Origin: Phycisphaerae bacterium
GTDB lineage: Bacteria > Planctomycetota > Phycisphaerae > UBA1845 > Fen-1342
Length of the DNA stretch: 38,309 nt
Assembly: GCA_022072445.1 (NCBI GenBank)
Contig: JAJVHV010000007.1
Location: forward strand, 214,126-252,434
Direction: 5' to 3'
Position numbers and translations under genes: made by a program. This document shows positions 25,555 through 35,298 of the stretch, piece by piece. The notes under the pieces are model-generated. The model saw only the letters and a program-made list of their open reading frames with translations. It made no database searches and had not been told where the DNA came from. The first letter of the stretch is position 1, and every line of letters begins with the position of its first letter.

Positions 25555-26088
25555 ATGCGTCAGGGAGAAGGCGCACTATCGCCTTGGATCCTCGGGGCGA
25601 TCCACGAGTTGAACAAGTCGGGCAGTTGGACTGGTCGCATTCACGTCCAGAAGCACCTGTTCATTTCGCAGATTCTGGGCGTGGCTCGGCCGCCCACCGA
25701 GTTCGTGTTTTACGACTGGGGTCCGTACTCGTTCGACGTCGACCGCGAAATGGTCGATCTCGAACTCTTCGGGCTCGTGAGTCGCTGCTATCCGAAAGCC
25801 GGCTACGGGCCGAAGTATGAGCTGACCGCGCTCGGTGTCGATCGGATGGGCGCGCTCGATCAGTCGAATCGTAGCGCCATTGAACGTGTGGCGCACAAGC
25901 TCGGAAGTCGGCCGAGCCAGGACCTTGAGCTGATCGCGACCTGTCTCTGGGTGAAGATTCGCGAGCAGATCACCGATCGCGATCCAATCGTGAAACGCGT
26001 TCACGAGCTGAAGCCGAAGTACGATTCCGAACAGATCATGGCACAACTCCGCAACGCGGACGAGCTGGAACAAACACTCCCGGCATAG
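25555..26088 (+). CDS. YwgA-like protein (Panacea/DUF4065-like fold), partner of the HD protein
   Basis: A 177-residue soluble protein. The N-terminal region (LSPWILGAIHELNKSGSWTG, then RIHVQKHLFISQILGV) and the FYDWGPYSFDVDREMVDLEL element match the pattern of YwgA/DUF4065 (SocA/Panacea-like) proteins, where a helix with xxLQKxxYL is followed by an xxGPYS motif. The family includes antitoxin-like adaptors and uncharacterised proteins. In Bacillus subtilis, as I recall, ywgA neighbours the HD gene ywfO, the same pairing as here. The start ATG 25555 follows GAGGGAGAA. Sharing an operon with the HD phosphohydrolase suggests regulation or partnership. The C-terminal third is helical and charged. 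Confidence 0.65.
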   Translation: MRQGEGALSPWILGAIHELNKSGSWTGRIHVQKHLFISQILGVARPPTEFVFYDWGPYSFDVDREMVDLELFGLVSRCYPKAGYGPKYELTALGVDRMGALDQSNRSAIERVAHKLGSRPSQDLELIATCLWVKIREQITDRDPIVKRVHELKPKYDSEQIMAQLRNADELEQTLPA

Positions 26089-26114
26089 CCGCGCCGCGGC
26101 GGCACGGAGTCCGC

Positions 26115-28352
26115 ATGAAGACCCCATCCTCCGCCGGCGGGTGGCATTCGATCCTCTACTCGCTCCGCAAGGCCCGTCAGGCCGGCGGCATCCTCAAGTT
26201 CTATCGCGCGCTCCGCAGCAAGAACGCGTGCAAGACCTGCGCGCTGGGTATGGGCGGGCAGGCTGGCGGAATGGTCAACGAGCGCGGCCGCTTCCCCGAG
26301 GTCTGCAAGAAGTCGATGCAGGCCATGGCTGCCGACATGCAGGGCCGCGTCCGCCCTGAGTTTTTCGCGCGTTACGGCTTCACCGAGCTGCGCAGCTTGT
26401 CGCCGCGCGAGTTGGAGGCGATGGGACGGCTGGATGAGCCCGTCTACGCCGGCGCCGACGACACGCACTATCGCCCGATTTCGTGGGACGCGGCGCTGGC
26501 AATGTGCGCCGACCGATTGAAGCGTACGCCGGCCGATCGCAATTTCTTCTACTTCAGCGGGCGGGCCAGCAACGAGGCCGCCTTCCTCTGGCAGCTCTTC
26601 GCCCGGCTCTACGGCACGAACAACGTCAATAATTGCAGCTATTACTGCCACCAGGCCAGCGGCGTCGCCCTGCGCGACACGCTCGGCACCAGCACCGCCA
26701 CCGTCATGCTCGACGACATCGAGCGCTGCGACCTGTTCTTTCTCATCGGCGGTAACCCGGCCAGCAACCATCCGCGCCTCATGACCATGCTGGCCGACCT
26801 GCGCCGCCGCGGCGGGCACGTCGTCGTCGTCAACCCGCTGCGCGAAGTAGGGCTGGTCAAGTTTCGCGTGCCGTCGCGGCTGGGCAGCCTTTTGTTCGGC
26901 TCGAAGATTGCAAGCCGTTATGTGCAGCCGCACATCGGCGGGGACATCGCGCTGCTGACGGGCATTGCGAAACGGGTGGTGGAGATCGCCGGGTGCCCTG
27001 CCGAACTGCACAGCGCCTTCGACGACGTTACGGAAAACTCGGGCGCGTTCCTCGAACATTTGGATTCCCTGTCGTGGGAGCAGATCGAAGAGGCTTCCGG
27101 CGTTGACGGCGCGGAAATCGACGAAATCGCCGATCTGTACGCCGCGTCGGAAGGCACGATCTTCGCCTGGACGATGGGCATCACGCATCATCTGCACGGT
27201 ACCGACAACGTGCGAGCGATCGTGAATCTCGCGCTGCTGCGCGGCATGGTCGGCCGGCTCGGCGCCGGGCTCCTGCCCATCCGCGGCCACAGCAACGTGC
27301 AAGGCGTCGGATCGGTTGGCGTCATGCCGAAACTGCGCCACGACATCTTCGAGCGGCTTCAGTCGCACTTCGGCGTGACCCTGCCGGCGACGCCCGGACT
27401 CGACACGCTGGCATGCGTCGAGGCGATGCGCGACGGACGGCTGTCAAGCGGCTGGTGCCTGGGCGGCAACCTGTTCGGCGCCACGCCGGATTCGCCGCGG
27501 ACCGCGGATGCGTTCTCGCGTCTGGAATCGATCGTCTATCTGAGCACGACGCTGAACACCGGCCACGCCTGGGGCCGGGCGCGTGAAACGCTCATCCTGC
27601 CGGTCAGAGCCCGCGACGAAGAGTCGCAGCCCACCACTCAGGAGTCGATGTTCAACTACGTGCGCCTCAGCGACGGGGGGCCGGCGCGGCTGCCCGGCCC
27701 GCGCAGCGAGGTGGAGTTGGTGGCCCACCTGGCGCATGAGGTGCTTGGCAGCGCCGGGCCAATCAACTGGCGCGGCATGCGCGAGCATGGCACCATTCGC
27801 CGGGCAATCGCCGCCGTCGTCCCGGGCTTCGAGGAGATGGCGCGCATCGACGAAACGCGGCGCGAATTTCACATCGGTGGGCGCATACTGCATGAGCCCA
27901 AGTTCAGGACGCCCAGCGGCCGGGCGAAGTTCTCGGTCGTGCGAATTCCCGGCCACGAACCGTCGGAACGGCCGGACCCCGCGACGGGCCAACCAGATAC
28001 CGGCGCGCATCACTTGCGGCTGATGACCATTCGCAGCGAGGGGCAGTTCAACACGGTCGTCTACGAAGACCAGGATGTCTATCGCGGCCAGGATCGCCGC
28101 GACGTGATCCTGATGAATCCGGCCGATGTCGCGCGGCTCGGGCTGCGGCCCGACCAGCCGGTCAGCGTCCGCAGCGCCGCCGGCGCGATGCACGGAGTCC
28201 GCGTGCGCCCGTTCGACATCCGGTCCGGAAACGCGGCGATGTACTTTCCGGAGTGCAACGTGCTGGTCCCGATGAGCGCCGACCCCGAATCGCGGACGCC
28301 GGCGTACAAATCGGTCGACGTGCTGCTGACTTCGCCGGCGGCGCGCCTATAG
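26115..28352 (+). CDS. Molybdopterin oxidoreductase, FdhF/YdeP-like alpha subunit
   Basis: A 745-residue protein of the TIGR01701-type formate-dehydrogenase-alpha-like group. It starts with a Cys cluster in KNACKTCALGMGGQAGGMVNE followed by FPEVCKKS, characteristic of the YdeP/FdhF-like branch. Mo-bis-MGD-binding signatures follow: FFYFSGRASNEAAFLWQLFA, the catalytic-site-like SYYCHQASGVALRDTLGTST, FLIGGNPASNHPR, and GHSNVQGVGSVG. The C-terminal domain (about 640-745) is of the molydop-binding type (RSEGQFNTVVYEDQDVYRG, MNPADVARLGL). No Sec codon is used; the likely ligand is Cys. No ferredoxin or membrane subunit is adjacent. It follows the YwgA-like gene by 26 nt, with GGAG before the ATG, so it may share that transcript. 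The substrate is unknown; E. coli YdeP is linked to acid resistance. Confidence 0.88.
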   Translation: MKTPSSAGGWHSILYSLRKARQAGGILKFYRALRSKNACKTCALGMGGQAGGMVNERGRFPEVCKKSMQAMAADMQGRVRPEFFARYGFTELRSLSPRELEAMGRLDEPVYAGADDTHYRPISWDAALAMCADRLKRTPADRNFFYFSGRASNEAAFLWQLFARLYGTNNVNNCSYYCHQASGVALRDTLGTSTATVMLDDIERCDLFFLIGGNPASNHPRLMTMLADLRRRGGHVVVVNPLREVGLVKFRVPSRLGSLLFGSKIASRYVQPHIGGDIALLTGIAKRVVEIAGCPAELHSAFDDVTENSGAFLEHLDSLSWEQIEEASGVDGAEIDEIADLYAASEGTIFAWTMGITHHLHGTDNVRAIVNLALLRGMVGRLGAGLLPIRGHSNVQGVGSVGVMPKLRHDIFERLQSHFGVTLPATPGLDTLACVEAMRDGRLSSGWCLGGNLFGATPDSPRTADAFSRLESIVYLSTTLNTGHAWGRARETLILPVRARDEESQPTTQESMFNYVRLSDGGPARLPGPRSEVELVAHLAHEVLGSAGPINWRGMREHGTIRRAIAAVVPGFEEMARIDETRREFHIGGRILHEPKFRTPSGRAKFSVVRIPGHEPSERPDPATGQPDTGAHHLRLMTIRSEGQFNTVVYEDQDVYRGQDRRDVILMNPADVARLGLRPDQPVSVRSAAGAMHGVRVRPFDIRSGNAAMYFPECNVLVPMSADPESRTPAYKSVDVLLTSPAARL

Positions 28353-28409
28353 TCCGGCAGGAGGGATCGCGCGCGTCGGTTCTGATTCGCGCGTCCGAAT
28401 ATCTCTTTC

Positions 28410-28441
28410 GAGGGCGAAGCGGCGCGCTTGCGCCGCCCCTC
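28410..28441 (+). terminator. GC-rich hairpin between the molybdoenzyme and protease genes
   Basis: GCGGCGC-GCTT-GCGCCGC (28419-28436) is a perfect 7-bp stem. It is extended by GAGGG / CCCTC across a 4-nt bulge. No U-run follows, so it is not a classic intrinsic terminator. It could end the molybdoenzyme message or affect the start of the protease message 30 nt downstream. Confidence 0.4.
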
Positions 28442-28470
28442 GCGGCATCTTTCCGTGAACGGAGCCAATC

Positions 28471-31400
28471 GTGAGAGCCTGCACACACGCACTTTCGGCC
28501 GTGCTTGTGACGCTGAATTGCGGAGCGGCGACGTGGGGCGCGACGGCGATTTCCGCATACACCCAGCCTGCCGCGCCTGCTGCGTCGCTTGGGGGCGCAC
28601 TTCGGACGCGCGCCATCGAGATCGATGCGGCAGCACTTGCCACGCGCCGCGTCGGGGACGTCGTCGAACTCGCGCTGTTTGAGGACGTCACGGTGGTCGC
28701 GCGCGTCAGCGGCATGACGCGCGTTACGCCCGATAGTGTCACGTTGCTGGCCGACACGCTGCCGCCGGCGGAAGGCCGCGCGGCGCTGACGGTCCGCGGC
28801 GGGCAGATCAGCGGCGGAATCTGGACGCGGAATGGCGCGTTCGGCCTGCTGCCCGCGACGACCGCCACAGAGCGGAGCACGGCGCAGCATGCGAGCCGGT
28901 CGAGCAGCGCGGCGCTCGCGATTCAGTGGGACCCCGAAGTGCTGGTGACCTGCGACCTCGCGCCGTCGGATACCCGCGCCCACAGCCCACATTTTGCGGA
29001 CGTGCGCGGCACGCCCGCGGCGTCGGGCGCGCCTGCAGCGCGCCACGAGCGCCACGACACACGCGAGCGCTCGGACGCCTGCAATTGCGGCGACGATGGC
29101 AGCACGATCGACGTGCTGTGCGTCTACACGGCGCTGGCCCGCGCCGCGGCGGGCGGTGCGGCGGCGATCGAGCTGCGAATCGCTGACGCGATCGCGGATG
29201 CAAACGTGGCACTGCTGGACAGCGCGTTGCCGGCGGTACAGATGAACGTCGTCGGTTTTTACGAAGTCGACTACGACGAGGTGAGTCCGGAATGGCTCGA
29301 TCATCTGTATCGCGTCGCCGAGCTTGCGGACGGCTACATGGACGACGTGCACGCGCAGCGCGACGCGGCGCGGGCTGACCTGGTGGCACTGGTCGTGGAC
29401 GACACGCGCTTCACCGGCGGCGCGGCGCTGAACTACATCTGGTCGAGCACGAGTGGCTTCAGTTGCGTCAATTGGCGCGCCGCGGGCGGCGGGAACCTGA
29501 CGCTGGCGCACGAATTCGGGCACAACTTCGGCTGTGTGCACGATCATGCCAACGCGGCCACGCCGGCCTTCCCATTCATGTACGGCTACCGCTTCAACGA
29601 CGCGGGCGACGAGATCGGCACGATCATGGCGGTCAACGGGATCGACATTTACGCGCCGGTGTTCTCGAACCCCGACCTGACGTACAACGGCTCGCCACTC
29701 GGCCGCCCGATCAGCCATCCGCAGGCGGCCTATAACGCCCTCGGCATCGAGCTGACGCGCTGGGCGCTCGCGAATTTCCGCGACAGCACGCGTATCACCG
29801 ACTGCAACGGCAACGGCATCGACGACGCGACGGACATTTCCAGCGGCACCAGCCTCGACGCCAACGGCAACTGCCGGCCCGACGAGTGCGAACGCCGCCT
29901 CTACGTCGATGCGAGCGCCGCCGACGATGGCGACGGCCTGAGCTGGGCGACGGCGCGGCGCAATCTCGCGGCGGCGCTGGACCTGGCGCGGATTCCCTGC
30001 TCCGACATTTCGGAAGTCTGGGTGGCCGACGGGGTCTACACGCCCGACGACGGCAGCGGCGATCGCTGGGCGCGCTTCGTACTGACGTCGGGGGTGGGCG
30101 TGTATGGCGGGTTTCAGGGGCAGTCGCACCCGGGCGGCGGCGAAACGTCGCTGCTGGAACGCGATCCGGCGGCGCACGTGACGGTGCTGAGCGGCGACAT
30201 CGGCGCGACGGGCGTGGCCACCGACAACGTGCACTCGGTCGTCGAGGCCGTCGGCACCGACAACACCGCCATCCTGGACGGATTCACGATTCAGGACGCG
30301 TACGGCGACTACAGTGGCGGTGGGATCTGGTGCAGCGACGCCGACCCGGTCATTCGTGACTGCATTCTCGCGGACAACGTCGTCGCGCAGTACGGCGGCG
30401 GAATCCTGATGGACGCGGGCAGCGCTCCCGCGCTCGTACGCTGCACGATCCGCGACAATCAGGCCGCCTGGAGCGGCGGAGGCGTCGGCGTCATCGACAG
30501 CGCTCCGACGCTCACCGATTGTGCCATTCAGGGCAATTCCGCCAACTACGGCGGCGGTGCCTGGGTCGACGGCGCGGCTCAGCCGACGTTCACGCGCGCG
30601 ACATTCGTGGCCAACGCCGCCAACTTCGGCTCCGGCGGCCTGGACGCCTACGCGGGCGCGAGCGTCAGCCTCAGCGAATCGAGCTTCGAGAGCAACACCG
30701 TCGCCGACGGCGGCGGCGGCGGGGCCGGTATTGGCGCCGGTTGCAGCGCGGATTTCGTCGATTGTACGTTTCTCGCCAACACCTGCACCGGCGCCGGCGG
30801 CGCGATCTATGCTTTCGACGCACTGCTCTTCGTCCAACGCGGTACGCTGAGCGGAAACAGCTCCGCGTTCGGCGGGGCGATCGGCGCCAGCAGCGGCGTG
30901 ATGGCGGCAATCGAGGATTCAACCGTCAACGGCAACGACGCCGCCCAGGGGGCCGGCGCACTCGACATCTGGGACGCCGTCGTGATCGTCACCGGCTGCG
31001 ACTTCGAGGGCAACACGGCTGCCGATGGCGACGGCGGCGCCGTGCGGGCCGACAGCTCGCAGCTCGACGTTCGCGCATCGAACTTCCGAACCAACCTGGC
31101 GACGTTTGGCGGCGGGGCGCTGGCGGCCTGGGGCAGCGACCTGGCGCTGACCGATTGCGTGCTGGAGGACAACCTCGGGGCCTGGGGCGGCGCGATCGCC
31201 TGCAACGGCGCGCTGCTGACACTCGAGCGGATCGACTTCACGGCGAACCGCGCGACGCCCTACAACGGCGGCGCGCTCGACTGCTGGTCGACCACCGTCG
31301 ACGCGGTCAACGCGGTCTTCGCCGGCAACGTCGCCGACGGTCTTGGCGGCGCCGTCTGGATGTTGACAAACTCGTCGGTCAACCTGATCAACTGCACGCT

Positions 31401-32001
31401 GCACGGTAACAACGGCCAGACCGGCGGCGGCCTGGCATGCCTCGACTCCACGCTGGGTGTCGTCAGCGCGATCCTGTGGGCGAACCGGGATACGGCGAGC
31501 GGCACGGTTCAGGCCCAGCAGATCGCCATGTTGAACGGCACGCCGCAGGTCTCCTACTCCTGCGTCGAGGGCTGGGATGGTGCGTGGGGCGGCGCGGGCA
31601 ACATCGCTTCGGACCCGCTCTTCGCTGATGCCGCCCATGGAAGCCTGCGGCTCGCGGCTGGATCGCCGTGCATCGATGCCGGCGACAGCCTTTCCGTGCC
31701 GGCGGGCGTGGTTGTCGACCGTGACGGTGCGGCGCGCATGGTCGACGATCCCGCTGTCGCCGACAGCGGCCGCGGTCCGGTGCCGATCGTCGACATGGGA
31801 GCTTATGAGCGCCAGGCGACGTGCCAGCCGTGCGACGTCGATTGCGACGGATCGGTGAACGGATTCGACATTCAGCCGCTGGTCGCTCTGCTTTCGGGGC
31901 AGAGCTCGCCCTGCTCTCCCTGTGCCGGCGATGCCAACGGCGACGGCTCGGTCAATGGCTTCGACATCCAGACGTTCGTCGAGTGCCTGACGGGCGGATG
32001 A
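28471..32001 (+). CDS. Secreted metzincin metalloprotease with Pmp-like beta-helix and C-terminal calcium-loop repeats
   Basis: A 1176-residue exported protein. After a signal-like N-terminus (~1-24) and a propeptide-like region, a reprolysin-type protease domain (~210-425) carries the zinc motif HEFGHNFGCVH (347-357) and a downstream Met-turn (IMAVNG). A Ca-loop segment (DCNGNGIDDATD, then DANGNCRPDEC) links to a beta-helix domain (~465-1110) opening RLYVDASAADDGDGLSW. It contains many GGG(A/I) turns like chlamydial polymorphic outer membrane proteins. The C-terminus has two matching calcium loops (DCDGSVNGFDIQPLVALL and GDANGDGSVNGFDIQTFVEC) resembling a dockerin-like or sorting module. The start is GTG 28471 with GGAG upstream. 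Probably a surface or secreted protease; its target is unknown. Confidence 0.88.
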   Translation: MRACTHALSAVLVTLNCGAATWGATAISAYTQPAAPAASLGGALRTRAIEIDAAALATRRVGDVVELALFEDVTVVARVSGMTRVTPDSVTLLADTLPPAEGRAALTVRGGQISGGIWTRNGAFGLLPATTATERSTAQHASRSSSAALAIQWDPEVLVTCDLAPSDTRAHSPHFADVRGTPAASGAPAARHERHDTRERSDACNCGDDGSTIDVLCVYTALARAAAGGAAAIELRIADAIADANVALLDSALPAVQMNVVGFYEVDYDEVSPEWLDHLYRVAELADGYMDDVHAQRDAARADLVALVVDDTRFTGGAALNYIWSSTSGFSCVNWRAAGGGNLTLAHEFGHNFGCVHDHANAATPAFPFMYGYRFNDAGDEIGTIMAVNGIDIYAPVFSNPDLTYNGSPLGRPISHPQAAYNALGIELTRWALANFRDSTRITDCNGNGIDDATDISSGTSLDANGNCRPDECERRLYVDASAADDGDGLSWATARRNLAAALDLARIPCSDISEVWVADGVYTPDDGSGDRWARFVLTSGVGVYGGFQGQSHPGGGETSLLERDPAAHVTVLSGDIGATGVATDNVHSVVEAVGTDNTAILDGFTIQDAYGDYSGGGIWCSDADPVIRDCILADNVVAQYGGGILMDAGSAPALVRCTIRDNQAAWSGGGVGVIDSAPTLTDCAIQGNSANYGGGAWVDGAAQPTFTRATFVANAANFGSGGLDAYAGASVSLSESSFESNTVADGGGGGAGIGAGCSADFVDCTFLANTCTGAGGAIYAFDALLFVQRGTLSGNSSAFGGAIGASSGVMAAIEDSTVNGNDAAQGAGALDIWDAVVIVTGCDFEGNTAADGDGGAVRADSSQLDVRASNFRTNLATFGGGALAAWGSDLALTDCVLEDNLGAWGGAIACNGALLTLERIDFTANRATPYNGGALDCWSTTVDAVNAVFAGNVADGLGGAVWMLTNSSVNLINCTLHGNNGQTGGGLACLDSTLGVVSAILWANRDTASGTVQAQQIAMLNGTPQVSYSCVEGWDGAWGGAGNIASDPLFADAAHGSLRLAAGSPCIDAGDSLSVPAGVVVDRDGAARMVDDPAVADSGRGPVPIVDMGAYERQATCQPCDVDCDGSVNGFDIQPLVALLSGQSSPCSPCAGDANGDGSVNGFDIQTFVECLTGG

Positions 32002-32054
32002 TGTGGCGAAATGCGGCGGCGACGCCCGCGAGTCGGATTGTCCAGCGTATCACA

Positions 32055-35000
32055 TTATGGCCGAATACCCGTCGACGTCGCCACGCCGGTGAAGCGCCGC
32101 GAACCGAGCGTCCACTCGGGGATGCCCTCGGGCCAGAGGGAGACGGTGAGGCTGTAGTCGTCCTCGATGCGGTCGATTTCGAGATTGACGGCGAAGTACC
32201 AGCGGGGCAGCTTGCGGATGTAGCCGATGGCGAACTCGCCGTTGCGGCCCTGATCGAGGTCGTACCACTCGCGGACGGCGATGATGTGCTTTTCGGTGAG
32301 CTTGTAGTTGAAGCCGCCGCCGATGAGGTGCATGTCGATGTCGGCGGCGTTGCGGAAGCCGAGGACGTAGGCGAGGCGCGGGAGGCGTTCGATGGCGATG
32401 GAGATGTTGTTGCGATCGAGCTGGCCGTCGTTCCAGTCGTAGTTGGCTTCGTAGAGCAGGCTGGTGGTGTCGCTGATGCGATAGGTGAGGTCGAGGGCGG
32501 CGTAGTTGCGCGTGCGGCTGTCTTCGGGGCGCAGGGGATTGGCGTAGCCGTTGGAGATTTCGCCTTCCTGCTGTCGGCCGAAGAAGCCGCTGGAGAGGTC
32601 GAGCGAGAGCAGGTCGACGGTGCGCTGCTTGTCGCCGACGCCGCGCTTCGTCTGCCACGTTTGGCGCAGCGCGACGGCTCCGCCGTAGATGTCGTCGACG
32701 GTTTCAATGCCCTCGTCGAAGGGCGGCAGCGTGGCACTGTCCTGATTGCCGTGGCCGCTCCAGAGGGCGAACTCCGGGCGGATGATGTGGCGGATGCGGT
32801 TGATGTCGAGCAACTCGCTGACCGCGCTCGGATAGACGCGCGAGAGCATGGTGCCGCCGCGGAGGCCGTAGGTCATCAGTCCGCGCCAGAAACTGTCGTG
32901 GCGCGGGATTTTGCTCCAGTAGGTGCTGCGGAGGCTCACGAACGGCGACACGTTGAGCGCGTCGAGCTTGAGCGGCAGCTCAAACTCCTGCCGCGAGTCC
33001 TGCCGGAAGATGGCGCTGGTCTCGTTGAGATTGTCACGCCGGTGCAGGCGGAAGAACTGCCGATCGTCCGGGCGATAGCGCACCACGCCGGCACGCGACT
33101 CGTGATACGACACCAGCGAATCGAACAGCGTGTCGCCGATGCGGCGATAGGTCAGATCGGGCAGGTGCTCGGTCTGCGTGTAGAAGTCGAGCAGGCGGCC
33201 GTTGACGAGCATGCTGAACGCTTCGGTGTCGCGGGCGCGCTTCAGGTAGAACGCGGTCTCCTGCTCCTTGCCCTCGTTGAACTCGGCGTTCTCGTATTCT
33301 TCGAGCCAGCCGGAATCGCTCAGATAGCTGACTTCGAACGTGGCCTGCCAGTCCTGCGGGAGAAACTGCCGGTGCCGCCAGGTGACGCGCCCGCGCTCGG
33401 TCTCGTCGGGCGTCGTGTTGCGGAAGCGGCCGAGGTTGTCCTGCCCATCGTCGTACATGGCGTAGCTGCGCAGGAAACCGAACGCGTCGGGTCGCTCGTA
33501 GTCCATGTTGAGCCCGACGCCCGGGCCGCGCTCCGAGAAATAGTCGAGCTTCAGGTCGGCGTCGAAACCGGGCGGCGTTTCGACGCCCGCCAGCGCGAAG
33601 AAATTCCAGACGGTGCGGAGGGTGTAGCCGAAGTCGTCGGAGTATCCGGTCTGGAAGCGCTTGAGCGATGTTTCGGTGGCTTCGACATCGCCCTTCGAGT
33701 GCGGCCACCAGAGCACCGGCGTGTTCTCGACGTTCAGCGTCGCGTCGTAGACCTCGAACTGACCACGGAGCGGCGAAAGCTGCCGGCCCGACGCGTCGCG
33801 CTGCGTCCGGTCGCGCAGGTAGACGCGCTCGGCGCCGACGTGATAGTGCGGCGTGAAGAACTCGCTGGTGCTGATGCGGGCGTGGTCGGCGCGGAATTCC
33901 GTCGCCGAAAGCTGCCGGATTTCCGCGGCCCGCAGATAGAGCGGCACCTCGCGGCCCGGAATCTGGGCGCGCAGGACCGCATCGAGGATCAGTGCGCGAC
34001 GGTGCTGAAAGTCGTAGTACAGGCGGTCGGCGCGGATGAAGCGCGGACCGGCCGAGAGGATCACGTCGCCTTCGAGATAGACGCCGGCAATCCGTTCGAG
34101 CAACGCGGCCCGCAGACCGCCGTCCGGCTGCGAGGCCGGCTGCGAAGCCGCCTGCCGGCCCTGTGCCGCCTCCGCCGCCGATGGTTCATCCGTCGCGGCC
34201 GCGGCCGGCTGTTCGCCCGCCGGCTGCGACGCCGGAATCGCCTGCTCGCCCGGCTTCTGGTCGGGCGAAGTTGGGAAGACGACGGCGCTATCGGCCTGAA
34301 TTTCGACCAGCGCCGACTGATCGTCGCCCGACTGTGAGAAGTAGACGCGGCCGCGCGCCACGATGACGCGTTCGCCCGCGGGCGTCAGCACGGGTTCGAG
34401 ATCGGCCCGGTAGCGAATCACCGTCGGCGGCTTTTCCGACTCGATCCGCGCCAGCACGTCGGTCGGACGCTCGACTTTCATCTCGGCTTCGTCGGGCGGC
34501 GGTTCGCCGCGCAGGGCTTCGAGCGCCATTCGATCGCGCAGCGCCTGCTGATAGAGCGGAGAGTCTTCGACGGACTCGGGCGAGTGCGCGTCGTGCGACT
34601 TCAGCACGCGGCCATATGTCCGCAGATTCGTCACCAGCAGGACGTCGTCGTGCAGCGTCGTGCCGGCCGATTCCCGGACCTCGGCGTTGTGCCACAGGTA
34701 GACGGTCAGATCAAAAAACGGCCGCGGATCGGACTCGACCCGGCCTTGCGTAATCCACACTACCGCGTCTTCGGCCGACATCCGCCGCCGGCCCGCGTCG
34801 AGCTGGAAACTGCCCTGAAAGAGCAGGACGAGCGTGCCGTCGTCGCGCTTCCACTGCCGCACGTAGCGGCCCGCGACCTCGATGTCGGTTTCGCTGATCC
34901 AAGTCGGCAGCAGAGGCTCTTCCTCGGACGCGGCCTCCTGAGCCGCGACCACCGGCACCATCCCCGCCGCCAGCAGCACGCCGAACAACCCGGCGGTCCA

Positions 35001-35072
35001 TCGGCAGCCCCCGCGCGGCCACCGCCCAGCCGGGCGCGGCGCACTGCACTGATATGAGCATGACCGCGCCAA
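32055..35072 (-). CDS. LptD-like (OstA-type) outer membrane protein
   Basis: A 1005-residue protein read as an LPS-assembly protein LptD homologue. A hydrophobic segment (TAGLFGVLLAAGMVPVVAAQ) near residues 27-46 is a signal peptide. OstA/LptA-like beta-jellyroll repeats follow (~60-260 and ~335-470; YLEGDVILSAGPRFIRADRL). They are split by a Gln/Pro/Ala-rich linker (~280-335). The C-terminal ~530 residues alternate like a large beta-barrel with many Tyr/Trp/Arg strands, including the LptD-like INRIRHIIRPEFALWSGHG. No ATG start is available before the signal peptide; TTG 35072 is the first usable codon, so the start is uncertain. It would insert lipopolysaccharide into the outer membrane. It diverges from purF. 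Confidence 0.75.
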   Translation of the reverse strand: MARSCSYQCSAPRPAGRWPRGGCRWTAGLFGVLLAAGMVPVVAAQEAASEEEPLLPTWISETDIEVAGRYVRQWKRDDGTLVLLFQGSFQLDAGRRRMSAEDAVVWITQGRVESDPRPFFDLTVYLWHNAEVRESAGTTLHDDVLLVTNLRTYGRVLKSHDAHSPESVEDSPLYQQALRDRMALEALRGEPPPDEAEMKVERPTDVLARIESEKPPTVIRYRADLEPVLTPAGERVIVARGRVYFSQSGDDQSALVEIQADSAVVFPTSPDQKPGEQAIPASQPAGEQPAAAATDEPSAAEAAQGRQAASQPASQPDGGLRAALLERIAGVYLEGDVILSAGPRFIRADRLYYDFQHRRALILDAVLRAQIPGREVPLYLRAAEIRQLSATEFRADHARISTSEFFTPHYHVGAERVYLRDRTQRDASGRQLSPLRGQFEVYDATLNVENTPVLWWPHSKGDVEATETSLKRFQTGYSDDFGYTLRTVWNFFALAGVETPPGFDADLKLDYFSERGPGVGLNMDYERPDAFGFLRSYAMYDDGQDNLGRFRNTTPDETERGRVTWRHRQFLPQDWQATFEVSYLSDSGWLEEYENAEFNEGKEQETAFYLKRARDTEAFSMLVNGRLLDFYTQTEHLPDLTYRRIGDTLFDSLVSYHESRAGVVRYRPDDRQFFRLHRRDNLNETSAIFRQDSRQEFELPLKLDALNVSPFVSLRSTYWSKIPRHDSFWRGLMTYGLRGGTMLSRVYPSAVSELLDINRIRHIIRPEFALWSGHGNQDSATLPPFDEGIETVDDIYGGAVALRQTWQTKRGVGDKQRTVDLLSLDLSSGFFGRQQEGEISNGYANPLRPEDSRTRNYAALDLTYRISDTTSLLYEANYDWNDGQLDRNNISIAIERLPRLAYVLGFRNAADIDMHLIGGGFNYKLTEKHIIAVREWYDLDQGRNGEFAIGYIRKLPRWYFAVNLEIDRIEDDYSLTVSLWPEGIPEWTLGSRRFTGVATSTGIRP

Positions 35073-35298
35073 GGCCGTCTCGCCGAACCCAACCGAATGA
35101 CCGCTCGAACGCAGGCCATTATTGGCCAGACCCGCGCGGGGTCAATGGCGCGGCGGCCAGGATGTGCTACGCTATGGACGGCAGGGCACGCGGGAATCCG
35201 GGCTGCGGATGCGGCCTCGTGCCCGCCTGCCCCGGCGCTGCGCTGCCGCCAGGACGTGCGGCGCAGCGCATCGCGGCGGGAGTGCGGACGAGAAATTC

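Noticed and set aside
28162-30837. 891-codon open frame on the minus strand opposite the metalloprotease
   Set aside because: Its product is Arg/Ala/Val-rich without domain signatures, whereas the plus strand encodes a complete protease and beta-helix. It is a GC-driven shadow.
31821-34337. 838-codon open frame on the plus strand opposite the LptD-like gene
   Set aside because: Low-complexity Ala/Val/Glu/Arg composition and no motifs; the opposite strand gives a coherent outer-membrane barrel.
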